Assembly (NCBI RefSeq): GCF_016758195.1
Contig: NZ_QYAC01000008.1
Coordinates: 1 to 64,000 of the forward strand
Length of the DNA stretch: 64,000 nucleotides
Reading direction: 5' to 3'
Origin: Leucobacter chromiireducens subsp. solipictus
GTDB taxonomy: Bacteria; Actinomycetota; Actinomycetes; Actinomycetales; Microbacteriaceae
Both the position numbers and the translations under genes were made by a program. The notes beneath the pieces are model-generated. The model saw only the letters and a program-made list of their open reading frames with translations, was not told the DNA's origin and made no database searches. Positions 16,305 through 25,424 of this stretch are shown here, in pieces. How positions within the stretch are numbered: position 1 is the first letter of the stretch; every line of letters begins with the position of its first letter.

Positions 16305-18835
16305 CTCCTGACTCTGCGCAGTTGCGCGTAGAAGACCGCGGCACCGACGGTGATCAGTCCCGGAAGCAGATACGACCAGGCCTGCGACAGCCCGAAGAAC
16401 GGCATCGCGTTGATGACCTGCTGCACGAGCACCGCAGCGATGACGATCCCGAAAAAGGAACCGCGCCCCCCAAAGATGCTTGCGCCGGCAAGCACCAGAA
16501 CCGTCACCGACGACAGCGTGTAGGCAAGACTCGGCCCGCCATCACCGATCCCCACCTGGGCCATCATGATGAGCGCAGCGGGAAGGACCAGCAACGACGA
16601 TAGGACGTACGAACACAGTTGGACACGACGGATCGGAATTCCGAGCCGCTCCGCGGCATCCGCGCGAGAACCGTAGCCGCGGAGCTCCACCCCCCAGCGC
16701 GTGCGCCGCACACACCACTCCAGCAAGAGCGCGATGGCAACGGCCCCAATAAACACCACGGGAATCACCCCGATCTTCATCGTCACGACCTGGGTGAGGC
16801 CCGATGAGATCAAGCCGCCGGGCGTCGGTCGAAGCGCTAGGAAAGCTCCCTGTAACCCCATGTAGGTTGCGAGGGTCACGACGATCGGACTGATCTGGAA
16901 CCGTGAGGCGAGGAAGCCGTTGAGGAACCCGACTCCCAGCGCACCGAGGAGAACCAGCCCCAATCCCAGCCAGAGGTTGCCGCCGTCGATGATCCAGAAC
17001 GAGCCCACCACCACCAGGAAACCCATCAACGGTCCGACCGAGAGATCGAAGCCGCCCCCGAGCACGGTGACCAGCTGGGCAGATCCCACAAGGATCAAAG
17101 GAGCCACGAGGAACAGCAGGTTGGCGACGTTGAACGCTGAGAAGTACGCGGCATTCGAGGCACCGACCGCAAGGGCGAGTGCGGCAATCACCAGCGCAAG
17201 GACGGCCGCGGGAGACTGGTCGCCGCGGAGCCACTTTGCAACTCGCGGATTCCGACGTCGGCGAGGCTTCCCCACGACCTCAATGCGCGAGGTTGTGGCG
17301 GTCAGCGCCGCACGTGCGATACCCGCTTCGGTGACCTCGTCTGCGACAAGTTCTTTCACGAGCTGACCGCGCGACATGATGAGCACCCGGTCGCAAAGCC
17401 CCTCGAGTTCAACGCCGTCCGACGAGAGGATCACCACGGCCGCGCCCGCGTCCGCGGCGTCTCGAAGGATCTGATAGATCTCGACGCGGGCCCCGGCGTC
17501 CACCCCCTGGGTGGGCTCTTCCGCGAGCACGACGCGCGGCTCGGCAAGCAGGGTGCGAGCGAGGACCACCTTTTGCTGGTTTCCGCCCGATAGCGATGCG
17601 ATGGGCGTACGCGCGGAGGGCGTCTTGATACCGAGTTTCGCAATCCGGTCCTGAGCGACTCTGGCGCTGCGGACGTCGCTCACGACCCCCGCCCGCGAAA
17701 CAGACGAGAGCGTCTGGGCAACGATGTTCGTTCCCACCGAGAGTGGGAGAAACACGCCTTCGCCGTGTCGATCCGCGGGGACGTACGCGATCCCCGCACG
17801 CGCCGCGGCGACGTTGCTGCCGCGGCGAACGACGCGGTCCTCGACTGACACGCTTCCCGCTGAAGGGCCGATGCCCGCGAGCGCGCGAATAAGCTCCGTC
17901 TGGCCGTTCCCCTGCACCCCGGCGATACCGATAATCTCACCGGACTTCACCGCGAGGTCGATCCCGGTGAACGACGCGGATTCCAAGCCCGTCACCACGA
18001 GGCGGTCAACGCTCCCCACGCTCCCCACCGCGCTTCCCTTCGGCGGGAACACGGCCTCCAGCGCTCGTCCGACGACCAGCTCGACGATTTCGTCCTCGGT
18101 CACCGAGCCCGCGTCGAAGGTCCCCCGGATCGCCCCATCCCTCAGCACAGTCAGCCGATCAGAAATCCGTTGCACCTCGGGAATGCGATGGGAGATGTAC
18201 ACCACGGCCGTGCCCTGAGCGGCGAGCTCCCGCACGCGGTCAAATAGGCGTTCGACCAGATCCGCGTTGAGGTGTTCTGTCGGCTCATCAAGGATCAATA
18301 CCTTCGGCTCGAGCGCAAGCGCCTTCGCGATCTCCACAATGAACCGGTGCTCCACGGGAAGGTCCGCAACCCGAGCTGTGGGGTCAATCGCGACGCCCCA
18401 GGAGTGGAGCTCATTCCGGGCCCAGGCCGGAGCGCGCCGGATCCCGCCCACTCGCTCATACCCGACGCCGACCGCCATGTTCTCCGCGACCGTGAGGTCA
18501 GGGAGAAGCGCGGGATCCTGACGGACGATCCCCAGACCAAGTTCGCGTGCGGCCTCCGGGGACGCTTCGGCGAGCAACACCCCGCCGATGTGGACGGTAC
18601 CCTCGTTCGGGGCAAGCGCGCCGGATGCCACCGCCATGAGCGTCGATTTTCCCGCGCCGTTCTCGCCGACCAGGGCATGCACCTCCCCCGCGGTCACTTG
18701 CAGCATCACATTCTTCAGGGCGTGCACGCCGGGGAAGCGGCGCTCAATCCCCCGCATCTCCAGCAGGGTAGCCCCGCCCGAACCGGACTCTACGCCGGTC
18801 TCCTCCGCCCGAACCGGGCTCGTCACTTCACTCAT
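16301..18835 (-). CDS. fused ABC ATPase-permease (RbsA-RbsC fusion)
   Basis: An 844-residue fusion. Residues 20-510 are a double ABC ATPase of the RbsA type. The first Walker A is GENGAGKST (57-65), with Walker B LILDEPTEHLN. The second half has the usual degenerate GVQGNGQTEL and the signature LSGGNQQK. A 30-residue linker rich in Arg follows. From about 535 to the end there is a complete RbsC-type permease, with GSAQLVTVLGGGFDLSVG and LAGASIFGGRG. RbsA and RbsC are normally separate proteins. I place the start at ATG 18835 because GAGGAG lies upstream; a GTG at 18871 is possible. It is preceded by a dehydrogenase gene and a lipoprotein gene and overlaps the second permease gene. Confidence 0.92.
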   Translation of the reverse strand: MSEVTSPVRAEETGVESGSGGATLLEMRGIERRFPGVHALKNVMLQVTAGEVHALVGENGAGKSTLMAVASGALAPNEGTVHIGGVLLAEASPEAARELGLGIVRQDPALLPDLTVAENMAVGVGYERVGGIRRAPAWARNELHSWGVAIDPTARVADLPVEHRFIVEIAKALALEPKVLILDEPTEHLNADLVERLFDRVRELAAQGTAVVYISHRIPEVQRISDRLTVLRDGAIRGTFDAGSVTEDEIVELVVGRALEAVFPPKGSAVGSVGSVDRLVVTGLESASFTGIDLAVKSGEIIGIAGVQGNGQTELIRALAGIGPSAGSVSVEDRVVRRGSNVAAARAGIAYVPADRHGEGVFLPLSVGTNIVAQTLSSVSRAGVVSDVRSARVAQDRIAKLGIKTPSARTPIASLSGGNQQKVVLARTLLAEPRVVLAEEPTQGVDAGARVEIYQILRDAADAGAAVVILSSDGVELEGLCDRVLIMSRGQLVKELVADEVTEAGIARAALTATTSRIEVVGKPRRRRNPRVAKWLRGDQSPAAVLALVIAALALAVGASNAAYFSAFNVANLLFLVAPLILVGSAQLVTVLGGGFDLSVGPLMGFLVVVGSFWIIDGGNLWLGLGLVLLGALGVGFLNGFLASRFQISPIVVTLATYMGLQGAFLALRPTPGGLISSGLTQVVTMKIGVIPVVFIGAVAIALLLEWCVRRTRWGVELRGYGSRADAAERLGIPIRRVQLCSYVLSSLLVLPAALIMMAQVGIGDGGPSLAYTLSSVTVLVLAGASIFGGRGSFFGIVIAAVLVQQVINAMPFFGLSQAWSYLLPGLITVGAAVFYAQLRRVRS

Positions 18836-18882
18836 GCTCTGTGCTCTCCTCGTATCGTCGCGGTCGGACACGTGCGCAGCTC

Positions 18883-19605
18883 CTATTGGGCAAGGTAGCC
18901 ACCGTCGATCACGAGCTCACTGCCCGTCATGAAGCTCGACGCATCGCTCGCGAGAAAGAGTGCGCCATGGGCAATCTCGGCAGGCGTGCCGGGGCGTCCC
19001 ATCGGGGTCTGCCCGATCACGAACTCATTCACTGCGGGGTCTTGGTTCTGCGTGAGTGGCGTCCAGATGAACCCCGGATGGAGCGAGTTCACACGGACCC
19101 CGGATGCCGCATAGGTGATGGCGGCGTTCTTCGACATGTTCCTGACCGCACCTTTCGTCGCGTGGTAGGCGTGCGCCCCGGAAACCGCCGCGTTTCCCCA
19201 GATAGAGGAGACATTGATGATCGACCCGGAACCACGTGCCACCATGTGCGGAATCACCGCCCGCATGCCAAGGAACGGGCCGGTTTGATTCACGGCGACG
19301 ACCCGGTTCCAAGCCTCAATGGACAGCTCGTCAACCGGTTCGTACTCGATCATTCCGGCGTTATTCACGAGGACGTCCACTCGACCGTGCTCCGTGATCA
19401 CCTCGTCGATGAGGGCTTGCCAGCCTGTGGCATCCGCCACGTCGTGCGGCCGGTACTGCACGTCCGCCGAGTCATAGCTTTCGTGAGGGGACCGGGCTGT
19501 TGCGTAGACCGTGGCACCGGCACCCGCGAACACCTCCGCGATCGCCCGGCCAATGCCCCGGCCTGCTCCCGTGACGATGGCGACTTTGCCGTCGAGTCGG
19601 CTCAT
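18883..19605 (-). CDS. short-chain dehydrogenase/reductase
   Basis: A 240-residue classical SDR. The cofactor loop is TGAGRGIG at the N terminus and the catalytic Ser is in NVSSIWG. The Tyr and Lys are in YHATKGA, and the tail GSELVIDGGY is typical. It oxidises a secondary alcohol to a ketone, or the reverse, with NAD(H) or NADP(H). The ATG at 19605 has AAGGAG upstream. It lies inside the importer operon, between the binding protein and the ATPase-permease, so its substrate is likely the imported compound. A second SDR (23804) accompanies the monooxygenase. Confidence 0.92.
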   Translation of the reverse strand: MSRLDGKVAIVTGAGRGIGRAIAEVFAGAGATVYATARSPHESYDSADVQYRPHDVADATGWQALIDEVITEHGRVDVLVNNAGMIEYEPVDELSIEAWNRVVAVNQTGPFLGMRAVIPHMVARGSGSIINVSSIWGNAAVSGAHAYHATKGAVRNMSKNAAITYAASGVRVNSLHPGFIWTPLTQNQDPAVNEFVIGQTPMGRPGTPAEIAHGALFLASDASSFMTGSELVIDGGYLAQ

Positions 19606-19654
19606 TGTTCTGCTCTCCTTGGTGAAGTCACTCCGTTGTGACGCCGAGACGGCC

Positions 19655-19685
19655 CCCCGGGGGCGCACACACACGTCCCCCGGGG
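19655..19685 (-). terminator. GC hairpin between binding-protein and SDR genes
   Basis: Arms CCCCGGGGG (19655-19663) and CCCCCGGGG (19677-19685) pair around a CA-rich loop. It follows the binding protein gene. Such stems between a binding protein and its permease genes often lower downstream expression or protect the upstream mRNA; that role is inferred. Confidence 0.6.
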
Positions 19686-19721
19686 TCCCGCTCGCGCCGC
19701 TGCGATACTTGCTGAGGTGGG

Positions 19722-20867
19722 TTAGTTGAACAGCTCCTGCAGGCGTTCGACGCTGAGCCCCGACGAGAGGATCGCGTCGGCCGGCAGGCTTGGTTCGCAG
19801 CGCGGCTGCTTCTGTGGATCCGTGGAGTCCTCGATGATCTCCAGGCTGAACATCGAGGGGTCGGTGTTCACGATCCCGTTGTGCGCAGCGAGTCCCTTGT
19901 TCAGGGCGGCCTTCACGACCCAGTTACGGGAGGACATCGTGGCGATCTGGTATTTAGAATCCGAAGTCCCGTACTCTCCCCACAGGCATGCGAACTCGTT
20001 CGAGTCGTTTGCGCTCCACACGGGGATATCCTTGCCGGCCGCCTGGAACGCGCGGATCCCTCCGACGGAACCGCCGCCGTAATCAGCGATGATGCCATCG
20101 ATATCCCCGTGCGCGGTGATCAGCCCAGCGACCACCTGCTGCGTCTTGCCGGGCTCCCAGTCGGTTGAGACCGGGCCGTCCTCGTTCAGCAACGTCACAT
20201 CGGGGAAGTCCTCCAGGGCGCGCACCGCCCCGTCGTACACTCCCTGCGAGTAGGAGTTTCCGGCGATACCGCCGAGCATGACGACGTTGCCCTTGCCGCC
20301 CATTTGTTCCATGGTCCAGCGGGCGAGGCCCTCACCGTATGTGCCAATATCCTCCGAAACAAAGTCGACGTAGTCGACGCCCGGTTCACCGCCCGGAGAG
20401 CCGACAAACGGCACAAAGCTCACGCCCTGCGCCGTCGCCTGCTTAATCGTGGGGAGCAGCGCCTCGCCGCCGTCGACGAAGCTCACGATCACGTCGACGT
20501 TCTGCGCGACGAGGGAGTTGATATCCGAAATCGCCTTCTGGGTGTCGCCCTGCGCGTCCGTGTAGAGCACGTCGGTGACGTTGTCGCAGTTCGCGGCCCA
20601 ATCCTCGAAGATAGCGCGCGTGATCAGACGCCAAGAGTTTCCGCCGAACCCGTCCGCGAGTGCCACCTTGACCGGCTCCGTGCCGCAGTAGTCAGTGATA
20701 TCGCTGATCTCCGCTTCAACGCCAACCCGGCCGAGTTCCTGCCCCTCCGGGATGACAGCCGCGGCGCTTCCACCGCCGGATGACCCGTCTCCGGACGAAC
20801 ATCCAGTGAACGCGAGTCCAGCGACTGCGAACAGTGCGGCGCCCTGAAGTACCTTTCTCCGAATCAT
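19722..20867 (-). CDS. sugar-type ABC transporter substrate-binding lipoprotein
   Basis: A 381-residue secreted binding protein of the periplasmic-binding type I (RbsB-like) fold. The signal peptide is MIRRKVLQGAALFAVAGLAF followed by TGCSSG, so the Cys at about position 23 is the lipidated residue. The mature part begins with a Ser/Gly-rich tether. Segments such as VKVALADGFGGNSW, DVIVSFVDGGEALLP and NVVMLGGIAGNSYSQG fit the family. ATG 20867 was chosen because the signal peptide starts there; the longer frame upstream adds an Arg-rich tail. It heads the importer operon and diverges from the esterase gene. Confidence 0.92.
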   Translation of the reverse strand: MIRRKVLQGAALFAVAGLAFTGCSSGDGSSGGGSAAAVIPEGQELGRVGVEAEISDITDYCGTEPVKVALADGFGGNSWRLITRAIFEDWAANCDNVTDVLYTDAQGDTQKAISDINSLVAQNVDVIVSFVDGGEALLPTIKQATAQGVSFVPFVGSPGGEPGVDYVDFVSEDIGTYGEGLARWTMEQMGGKGNVVMLGGIAGNSYSQGVYDGAVRALEDFPDVTLLNEDGPVSTDWEPGKTQQVVAGLITAHGDIDGIIADYGGGSVGGIRAFQAAGKDIPVWSANDSNEFACLWGEYGTSDSKYQIATMSSRNWVVKAALNKGLAAHNGIVNTDPSMFSLEIIEDSTDPQKQPRCEPSLPADAILSSGLSVERLQELFN

Positions 20868-21193
20868 GCGTGTGTACACCCTTCTCGTGTGGTCGCGCAC
20901 TGACCCGTCTCGGGGCATCGACCCCCGTACTCACCGCTGAGTACGGATAGGGAAGATGCGTGCGCTGTGCTGAGGTTGAGCGCTGCCCAGGGCCCGGAAA
21001 AGACACCGGAATCGGGCTGGACTCACCGAAAGATTACGCAGCCATCGCGCGGGAGCCAGTGGGTTGCCTCATTGTGAGACACTGCGGTCTCATTTTGAGA
21101 CTCCCCCGGCTGCGCCACGGTCCCCGCACGGGAAGCTGGGTGCATTCCACCCGGTGGAACGCCCCTGGCGGCCCAGTTCAAAGGAGATCTCAC
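20868..21193. other. divergent control region, 326 bases
   Basis: The space between the binding-protein gene and the esterase gene. It holds the GTCTCA/TGAGAC palindromes at 21075-21101 and a strong AAGGAG ribosome site at 21181-21186 for the esterase. I see no further coding sequence or obvious RNA structure. Confidence 0.6.
21075..21101. promoter_or_regulatory. triple half-site TGAGAC-N6-GTCTCA-N3-TGAGAC
   Basis: TGAGAC (21075-21080), GTCTCA (21087-21092) and TGAGAC (21096-21101) form two overlapping palindromes. The second, GTCTCA-TTT-TGAGAC, is perfect. They lie about 93 bases upstream of the esterase start in a divergent region. From memory, palindromes of this kind are associated with AcoR-type Fis-HTH activators, which fits the regulator at 13493. 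A degenerate copy lies before hyuA. Confidence 0.65.
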
Positions 21194-22099
21194 ATGCCCG
21201 CACCCCGCCCTACCGATGCTCTCGGCGCGGTCTACGCCGAGTGGGCCGTCGAAATGGAGCACGACCCGGAGATGTCGACCGAACTGCTCCGCATCATCTT
21301 CGACGACTGGCAGCGCGTCACCGTGGAGCCCGAAGACGTGACGTACCGTGAGACCGAGATCGGCGGGGTCCCCGGCATACTCGTGACGCCGCTCCAGAGC
21401 GATCCCGCACAAGTACTTGTGCTGCTCCACGGCGGCGGCTTCGCCCTGGGTTCCTCGCGAAGCCACCGCAAGCTCGCCGGCCATCTCGCGCGGGCCGCGG
21501 GTACGACCGCATTCGTCCCTGATTTTCGACTCGCCCCGGAGCATCCGTTCCCGGCGGCGATCGAAGATGGTGTGGCTGTCGTCCGCGGCCTGCGGGACGC
21601 GGGCCATGGCGTGTCTGACGTGACGCTCGTGGGAGACAGTGCGGGTGGCAACCTCGCCATCGCGACCACCCTGCGGCTCCGAGAGCTTGGCGAGCCTCTC
21701 CCACCGCAAGTGATCACCATGTCTCCCTGGCTGAACATGGAGAACACCGGTGCCACCATCGACAGCAACGATGCAACCGACTTCCTCATCACGCGCAGCG
21801 GCCTGCAGGCGAACATCGACCGCTACCTCGGAGGGGTGACCAGCGCGACGCATCCGCTCGCGAACCCCTTGCACGCTGATCTGCGGGGATTCCCCCGCCT
21901 CTACGTATGCGCCGCTGACACCGAGTCACTGTTCGACGACAGCGTCCAGCTCACCGCTCGAGCACGAGCCGCCGGCGTTGATGTCACCTTCTCCGTCGGT
22001 GCCGGCATGCAGCACGTCTTTCCGTTCCTCGCTGGCCGCCACCCGCGCGCCGACGAAGAGATTGCGCGGATTGCCGACTGGTACCGCGCGGGCCGCTAG
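21194..22099 (+). CDS. alpha/beta hydrolase, HSL-family esterase
   Basis: A 301-residue esterase of the hormone-sensitive lipase family. The oxyanion motif HGGGF is at residues 79-83. The nucleophile elbow GDSAGG has its Ser at 149. The Asp is probably in the CAADTES segment and the His in GMQHVFPF. It would hydrolyse a short ester or lactone in the cytosol. The gene begins the rightward operon with the Baeyer-Villiger monooxygenase 51 bases downstream, so the natural reading is that it cleaves the ester or lactone that enzyme makes. ATG 21194 follows AAGGAG. Confidence 0.92.
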   Translation: MPAPRPTDALGAVYAEWAVEMEHDPEMSTELLRIIFDDWQRVTVEPEDVTYRETEIGGVPGILVTPLQSDPAQVLVLLHGGGFALGSSRSHRKLAGHLARAAGTTAFVPDFRLAPEHPFPAAIEDGVAVVRGLRDAGHGVSDVTLVGDSAGGNLAIATTLRLRELGEPLPPQVITMSPWLNMENTGATIDSNDATDFLITRSGLQANIDRYLGGVTSATHPLANPLHADLRGFPRLYVCAADTESLFDDSVQLTARARAAGVDVTFSVGAGMQHVFPFLAGRHPRADEEIARIADWYRAGR

Positions 22100-22150
22100 C
22101 CCGCCACACGCACCTTCCCGCTCACCGACCTCGATTGAAAAGAGAAACTC

Positions 22151-23785
22151 ATGTCACACCAGACCCCTACCGACTACGACGCCCTGGTCATCGGCGCCGG
22201 GTTCTCCGGACTCGCCATGTTGCACCACCTGCGGGAGGCGGGATTCAACACTCACGTCGTCGACGGTGCCGACGGTATCGGCGGCACCTGGTGGATCAAC
22301 ACCTACCCCGGGGTGCGTACAGACAGCGAATACAGCTACTACTCCTTCTCATTCTCGCGTGAAGTCCGGGAAGAGTGGGTCTGGAAGCAGCGCTACCCAT
22401 CCGGAGAAGAGGTCCTCGCATATCTGAACTTCGTCGCGGACCGGCTGGACCTCCGCCGCGATATCGAACTCGAGACCTTCGTCGATCGGGCCGAGTATCG
22501 GGAGGCCGACAATCTCTGGGAGGTGCGGTATCGCGATGGCCGGACCGTGACGACGCGCTACCTGATCAGCGGCATGGGCGTGCTCTCCCAGCCGGTGTTC
22601 CCGGCCATTCCCGGGCTCGAATCCTTCACCGGTGAGAAATACCACGCAGCCCGTTGGCCGCGTGAGCAGGTCGATTTCACGGGGAAGCGAGTCGGCATCA
22701 TCGGCCTCGGGGCGTCCGGGATTCAGATTGTCCCGGTTGTAGCGCCCCAGGCGGCGGAATTCGTTGTCTTCCAACGCACCCCGAACTACATCGTTGAAAC
22801 CACAAACGAGGCGGTGACGCCCGCGCAGATGCAGCATCTCCGCGAGAACTACGACGCGATCTTCGAGCAGGCCGCGCGGCATCCCTTCGGCGTTGCAATG
22901 GAGCCGGCGCAGCACAGCGCGCTCGAGGTCAGCCCGGAGGAGCGGCAGCGCATCTTCGAGAGCAAATGGAACGAGGGCGGGTTCCACTTCGCGAACGAGT
23001 GCTTCACCGACCTTGCAACGAACCCAGAGGCAAGCGAACTCGCTGCCGAGTTCATCCGAGGGAAGATCCGCGAGACCGTCACCGATCCCGACACCGCCGA
23101 ACTGCTGTGCCCAAAGAACTACAGCTTCAATGGCAAGCGCGTTCCCACCGGTCACCAGTACTACGCCACGTTCAATCGTGACAATGTCCGCCTCGTCGAT
23201 ACGCTCAGCACGCCAATCACCGAGATTACCGAGCGCGGGGTCGTCGTGGACGGCACCGAGTACCCACTCGATGTCCTGATCTTCGCGACCGGTTTCGACG
23301 CGATGACGGGGACGCTGACCGCGATCGATATCGTCGGCCGGGAGGGCCGCACGCTTGCCGACAAGTGGGCGGAAGAGGGACTGAAGTCCAACTTGGGCAT
23401 CTCCGTACACGAATTCCCGAACTTCTTCATGTCCCTCGGCGTTCAGACGCCCTACTCCAACCTCGTCGTCCCGATTCAGATGGGCGCGCAGTGGCTCCAG
23501 AAGTTTCTGCTGTGGGCGCAGGATCGCGGGATCGATCGGCTCGAGGCGACACCCGAGGCAGAGGACGCGTGGCGTGACGAGACCGAGCGAGCCGCACGGG
23601 CAACCGTCATGTACGAGGAAGGGAAGAAGGCTGGCGCTTGGTTCATGGGCGACAACATCCCAGGGAAGCGAGAAGAGGTCAACGTATACATGGGCGGACA
23701 CGGGACCTATCAGGAGTTCTGCAAGGCCGAGGCCGAGGCAGGCTATCCCAGTTTCCTGTTCCAGGCCTCCGTGGTCAACGCCTAG
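22151..23785 (+). CDS. Baeyer-Villiger monooxygenase (flavin, NADPH)
   Basis: A 544-residue class B flavin monooxygenase. The FAD loop GAGFSG is near residue 15, followed by DGIGGTWW. The Baeyer-Villiger fingerprint FTGEKYHAARWP lies at 159-170, and the NADPH loop GLGASG is near 189. It inserts one oxygen of O2 next to a ketone carbonyl, giving an ester or lactone. Length and motifs match cyclohexanone and acetone/phenylacetone monooxygenases; the substrate class cannot be settled from sequence alone. It lies between an esterase gene and an SDR gene in one operon. The start ATG at 22151 follows an AAAAGAGA stretch. Confidence 0.95.
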   Translation: MSHQTPTDYDALVIGAGFSGLAMLHHLREAGFNTHVVDGADGIGGTWWINTYPGVRTDSEYSYYSFSFSREVREEWVWKQRYPSGEEVLAYLNFVADRLDLRRDIELETFVDRAEYREADNLWEVRYRDGRTVTTRYLISGMGVLSQPVFPAIPGLESFTGEKYHAARWPREQVDFTGKRVGIIGLGASGIQIVPVVAPQAAEFVVFQRTPNYIVETTNEAVTPAQMQHLRENYDAIFEQAARHPFGVAMEPAQHSALEVSPEERQRIFESKWNEGGFHFANECFTDLATNPEASELAAEFIRGKIRETVTDPDTAELLCPKNYSFNGKRVPTGHQYYATFNRDNVRLVDTLSTPITEITERGVVVDGTEYPLDVLIFATGFDAMTGTLTAIDIVGREGRTLADKWAEEGLKSNLGISVHEFPNFFMSLGVQTPYSNLVVPIQMGAQWLQKFLLWAQDRGIDRLEATPEAEDAWRDETERAARATVMYEEGKKAGAWFMGDNIPGKREEVNVYMGGHGTYQEFCKAEAEAGYPSFLFQASVVNA

Positions 23786-23803
23786 GCCGGGAGTCGATCA
23801 CTC

Positions 23804-24574
23804 ATGTCACGATTGACCAGCAAGGTGGCGCTCATCACCGGCGCAGCGATGGGCATGGGGCGTGCGACCGCAGAGCTGTTCGCATCGGAAGGCGCGCGGG
23901 TCGTGCTCACCGACGTGAATCAGCCTGCGGGGCAAGCCACTGTCGACGCCATCGTCGCGGCCGGGGGCCAAGCGACATTCATCCCGCTCGACGTCTCACA
24001 GGAAACACAGGTCGCGGACGTCGTTGCGCAGGTAATGCGGGAGAACGGCCGCATCGATGTCCTCGTGAACTGCGCCGGTGTCATCGGCCCGAACAAGCAC
24101 ACCCACGAGGTCACCGAGGCCGAATGGGACACGCTCTTCGGCATCGACGTGAAGGGGGTGTTCTTCCTCACGAAACATGTCGTGCCGCACATGATCGCGC
24201 AGCGAGCGGGCAGCATCGTGAACTTCTCCTCGATCTACGGGCTCGTGGGGAACGACGAGTACTCGCCGTACCACGTTGCGAAGGGGGCCGTCACGATGAT
24301 GACGAAGCAGGATGCAGCAAGCTACGGTGCATATAACATTCGGGTGAACTCCGTACACCCGAGCACCGTCCTCACTCCTCTCGTTGAGGGTGTTGCGGCG
24401 GCGCACGAAGGCGGTCTCCCCGCATACGAGAAGCTGATGACCGCGCATCAGTCCTTGAAGCGGCTCGGTCGGCCAGAGGACGTGGCGTATGCCGTGCTCT
24501 ACCTCGCATCGGACGAATCAGCCTGGGTCACAGGAGTGGCGCTCCCCATCGACGGCGGGTATACCGCCCGCTAG
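23804..24574 (+). CDS. short-chain dehydrogenase/reductase
   Basis: A 256-residue classical SDR: TGAAMGMG cofactor loop, NCAGV, catalytic Ser in NFSSIYG, Tyr and Lys in YHVAKGA, and the tail PIDGGYTAR. It is the third gene of the esterase-monooxygenase operon, 18 bases after the monooxygenase. The likely role is oxidation of a secondary alcohol to the ketone that the monooxygenase uses, as cyclohexanol or 2-propanol dehydrogenases do in comparable pathways. It is distinct from the SDR at 18883, so the cluster may oxidise two different alcohol positions. Confidence 0.92.
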   Translation: MSRLTSKVALITGAAMGMGRATAELFASEGARVVLTDVNQPAGQATVDAIVAAGGQATFIPLDVSQETQVADVVAQVMRENGRIDVLVNCAGVIGPNKHTHEVTEAEWDTLFGIDVKGVFFLTKHVVPHMIAQRAGSIVNFSSIYGLVGNDEYSPYHVAKGAVTMMTKQDAASYGAYNIRVNSVHPSTVLTPLVEGVAAAHEGGLPAYEKLMTAHQSLKRLGRPEDVAYAVLYLASDESAWVTGVALPIDGGYTAR

Positions 24575-24596
24575 CGCACGTCCGCACTCAGATAGG

Positions 24597-24634
24597 CTTC
24601 GGCGACGGGTCGCATACGCGACTCGTCGCCGAAG
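24597..24634 (+). terminator. intrinsic terminator of the monooxygenase operon
   Basis: Arms CTTCGGCGACGGGTCGC (24597-24613) and GCGACTCGTCGCCGAAG (24618-24634) pair over 17 bases with one mismatch and a four-base loop. TCTTTA follows. It is right after the SDR stop. Confidence 0.88.
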
Positions 24635-24664
24635 TCTTTAGAATCGTTGAGGAACGAGGACGAC

Positions 24665-24675
24665 CGTGTGACACG
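24665..24675. promoter_or_regulatory. palindrome CGTGTGACACG before the GntR gene
   Basis: An 11-base perfect dyad (CGTGT-G-ACACG), 27 bases upstream of the GntR start. It may be the regulator's own operator; position is the only support. Confidence 0.35.
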
Positions 24676-24701
24676 TCGCTCTCAGCACAGAAAGTGGGAT
24701 T

Positions 24702-25424
24702 ATGTCGGGCACCATGGGGACACGCCACGCGGCCCCGCTCCGGGAGCAGGTCGCCACGGCGATCCGCACCGAGATCATCGACGGTGCACTCGCACCGGGC
24801 GAACGGCTCTACGAGAAGGATCTCTGCGACCGCTACACGGTGTCCCGAACCGTCGTTCGCGAGGCACTCCGGCAGTTGGAGTCCGAGGCCCTCGTGACCG
24901 TCAAACCCGGTCACGGGCCCATGGTCACGGTGCTGACGCCCGCAGACATCGAGGCGCTCTATGAGGTTCGTCAGGAGCTCGAGGGACTGGCAGCCGAACT
25001 CTTCGCCCGCCGCGCCACTCCCGAACAAGCTCGCGCCATGCTGGAACTCGTAGCCAACATGGAGCAGAGTTATCTCCACGGCACGCTGGAGACTCGTGGA
25101 GACAGCAAGGACGCGTTCTATGGTCTCCTACTCAGCGGAGCCGGGAATCCGGTGCTTTCCGCACAGCTGGCCGGCATTCATGCCCGCATCGGTATCTTCC
25201 GGCAGATCTCGTTCGTCGACCTCGACCGGGTACAGATCTCATACCCGGAGATCGTCGCGATCGCTGAGGCCGCGGCGCGCGATCGCGACGCCGCGGCCGC
25301 CCGAGCCCTCGCGGTGAGCCATATCGCGCACGCGAGCCAGCTCGCGATCCTCGAATACACCAAGCGATTCTCGGGGGCTGGGCCGGCCTCGGATGCGACG
25401 ACCGGCGTCTCGGCCGAGGCCTAG
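24702..25424 (+). CDS. GntR-family transcriptional regulator (FadR/FCD type)
   Basis: A 240-residue regulator. The N-terminal winged helix (LREQVATAIRTEIIDGALAPGERL, in part; SRTVVREALRQLESEALV) is typical of GntR proteins. The C-terminal all-helical FCD domain (about residues 90-225) binds organic acids in known members, through an Asp and His metal site. The gene lies alone between the monooxygenase operon terminator and the converging hyuB gene, overlapping the hyuB stop by four bases. It is a good candidate for a repressor that responds to an acid intermediate of the pathway. Confidence 0.9.
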   Translation: MSGTMGTRHAAPLREQVATAIRTEIIDGALAPGERLYEKDLCDRYTVSRTVVREALRQLESEALVTVKPGHGPMVTVLTPADIEALYEVRQELEGLAAELFARRATPEQARAMLELVANMEQSYLHGTLETRGDSKDAFYGLLLSGAGNPVLSAQLAGIHARIGIFRQISFVDLDRVQISYPEIVAIAEAAARDRDAAAARALAVSHIAHASQLAILEYTKRFSGAGPASDATTGVSAEA

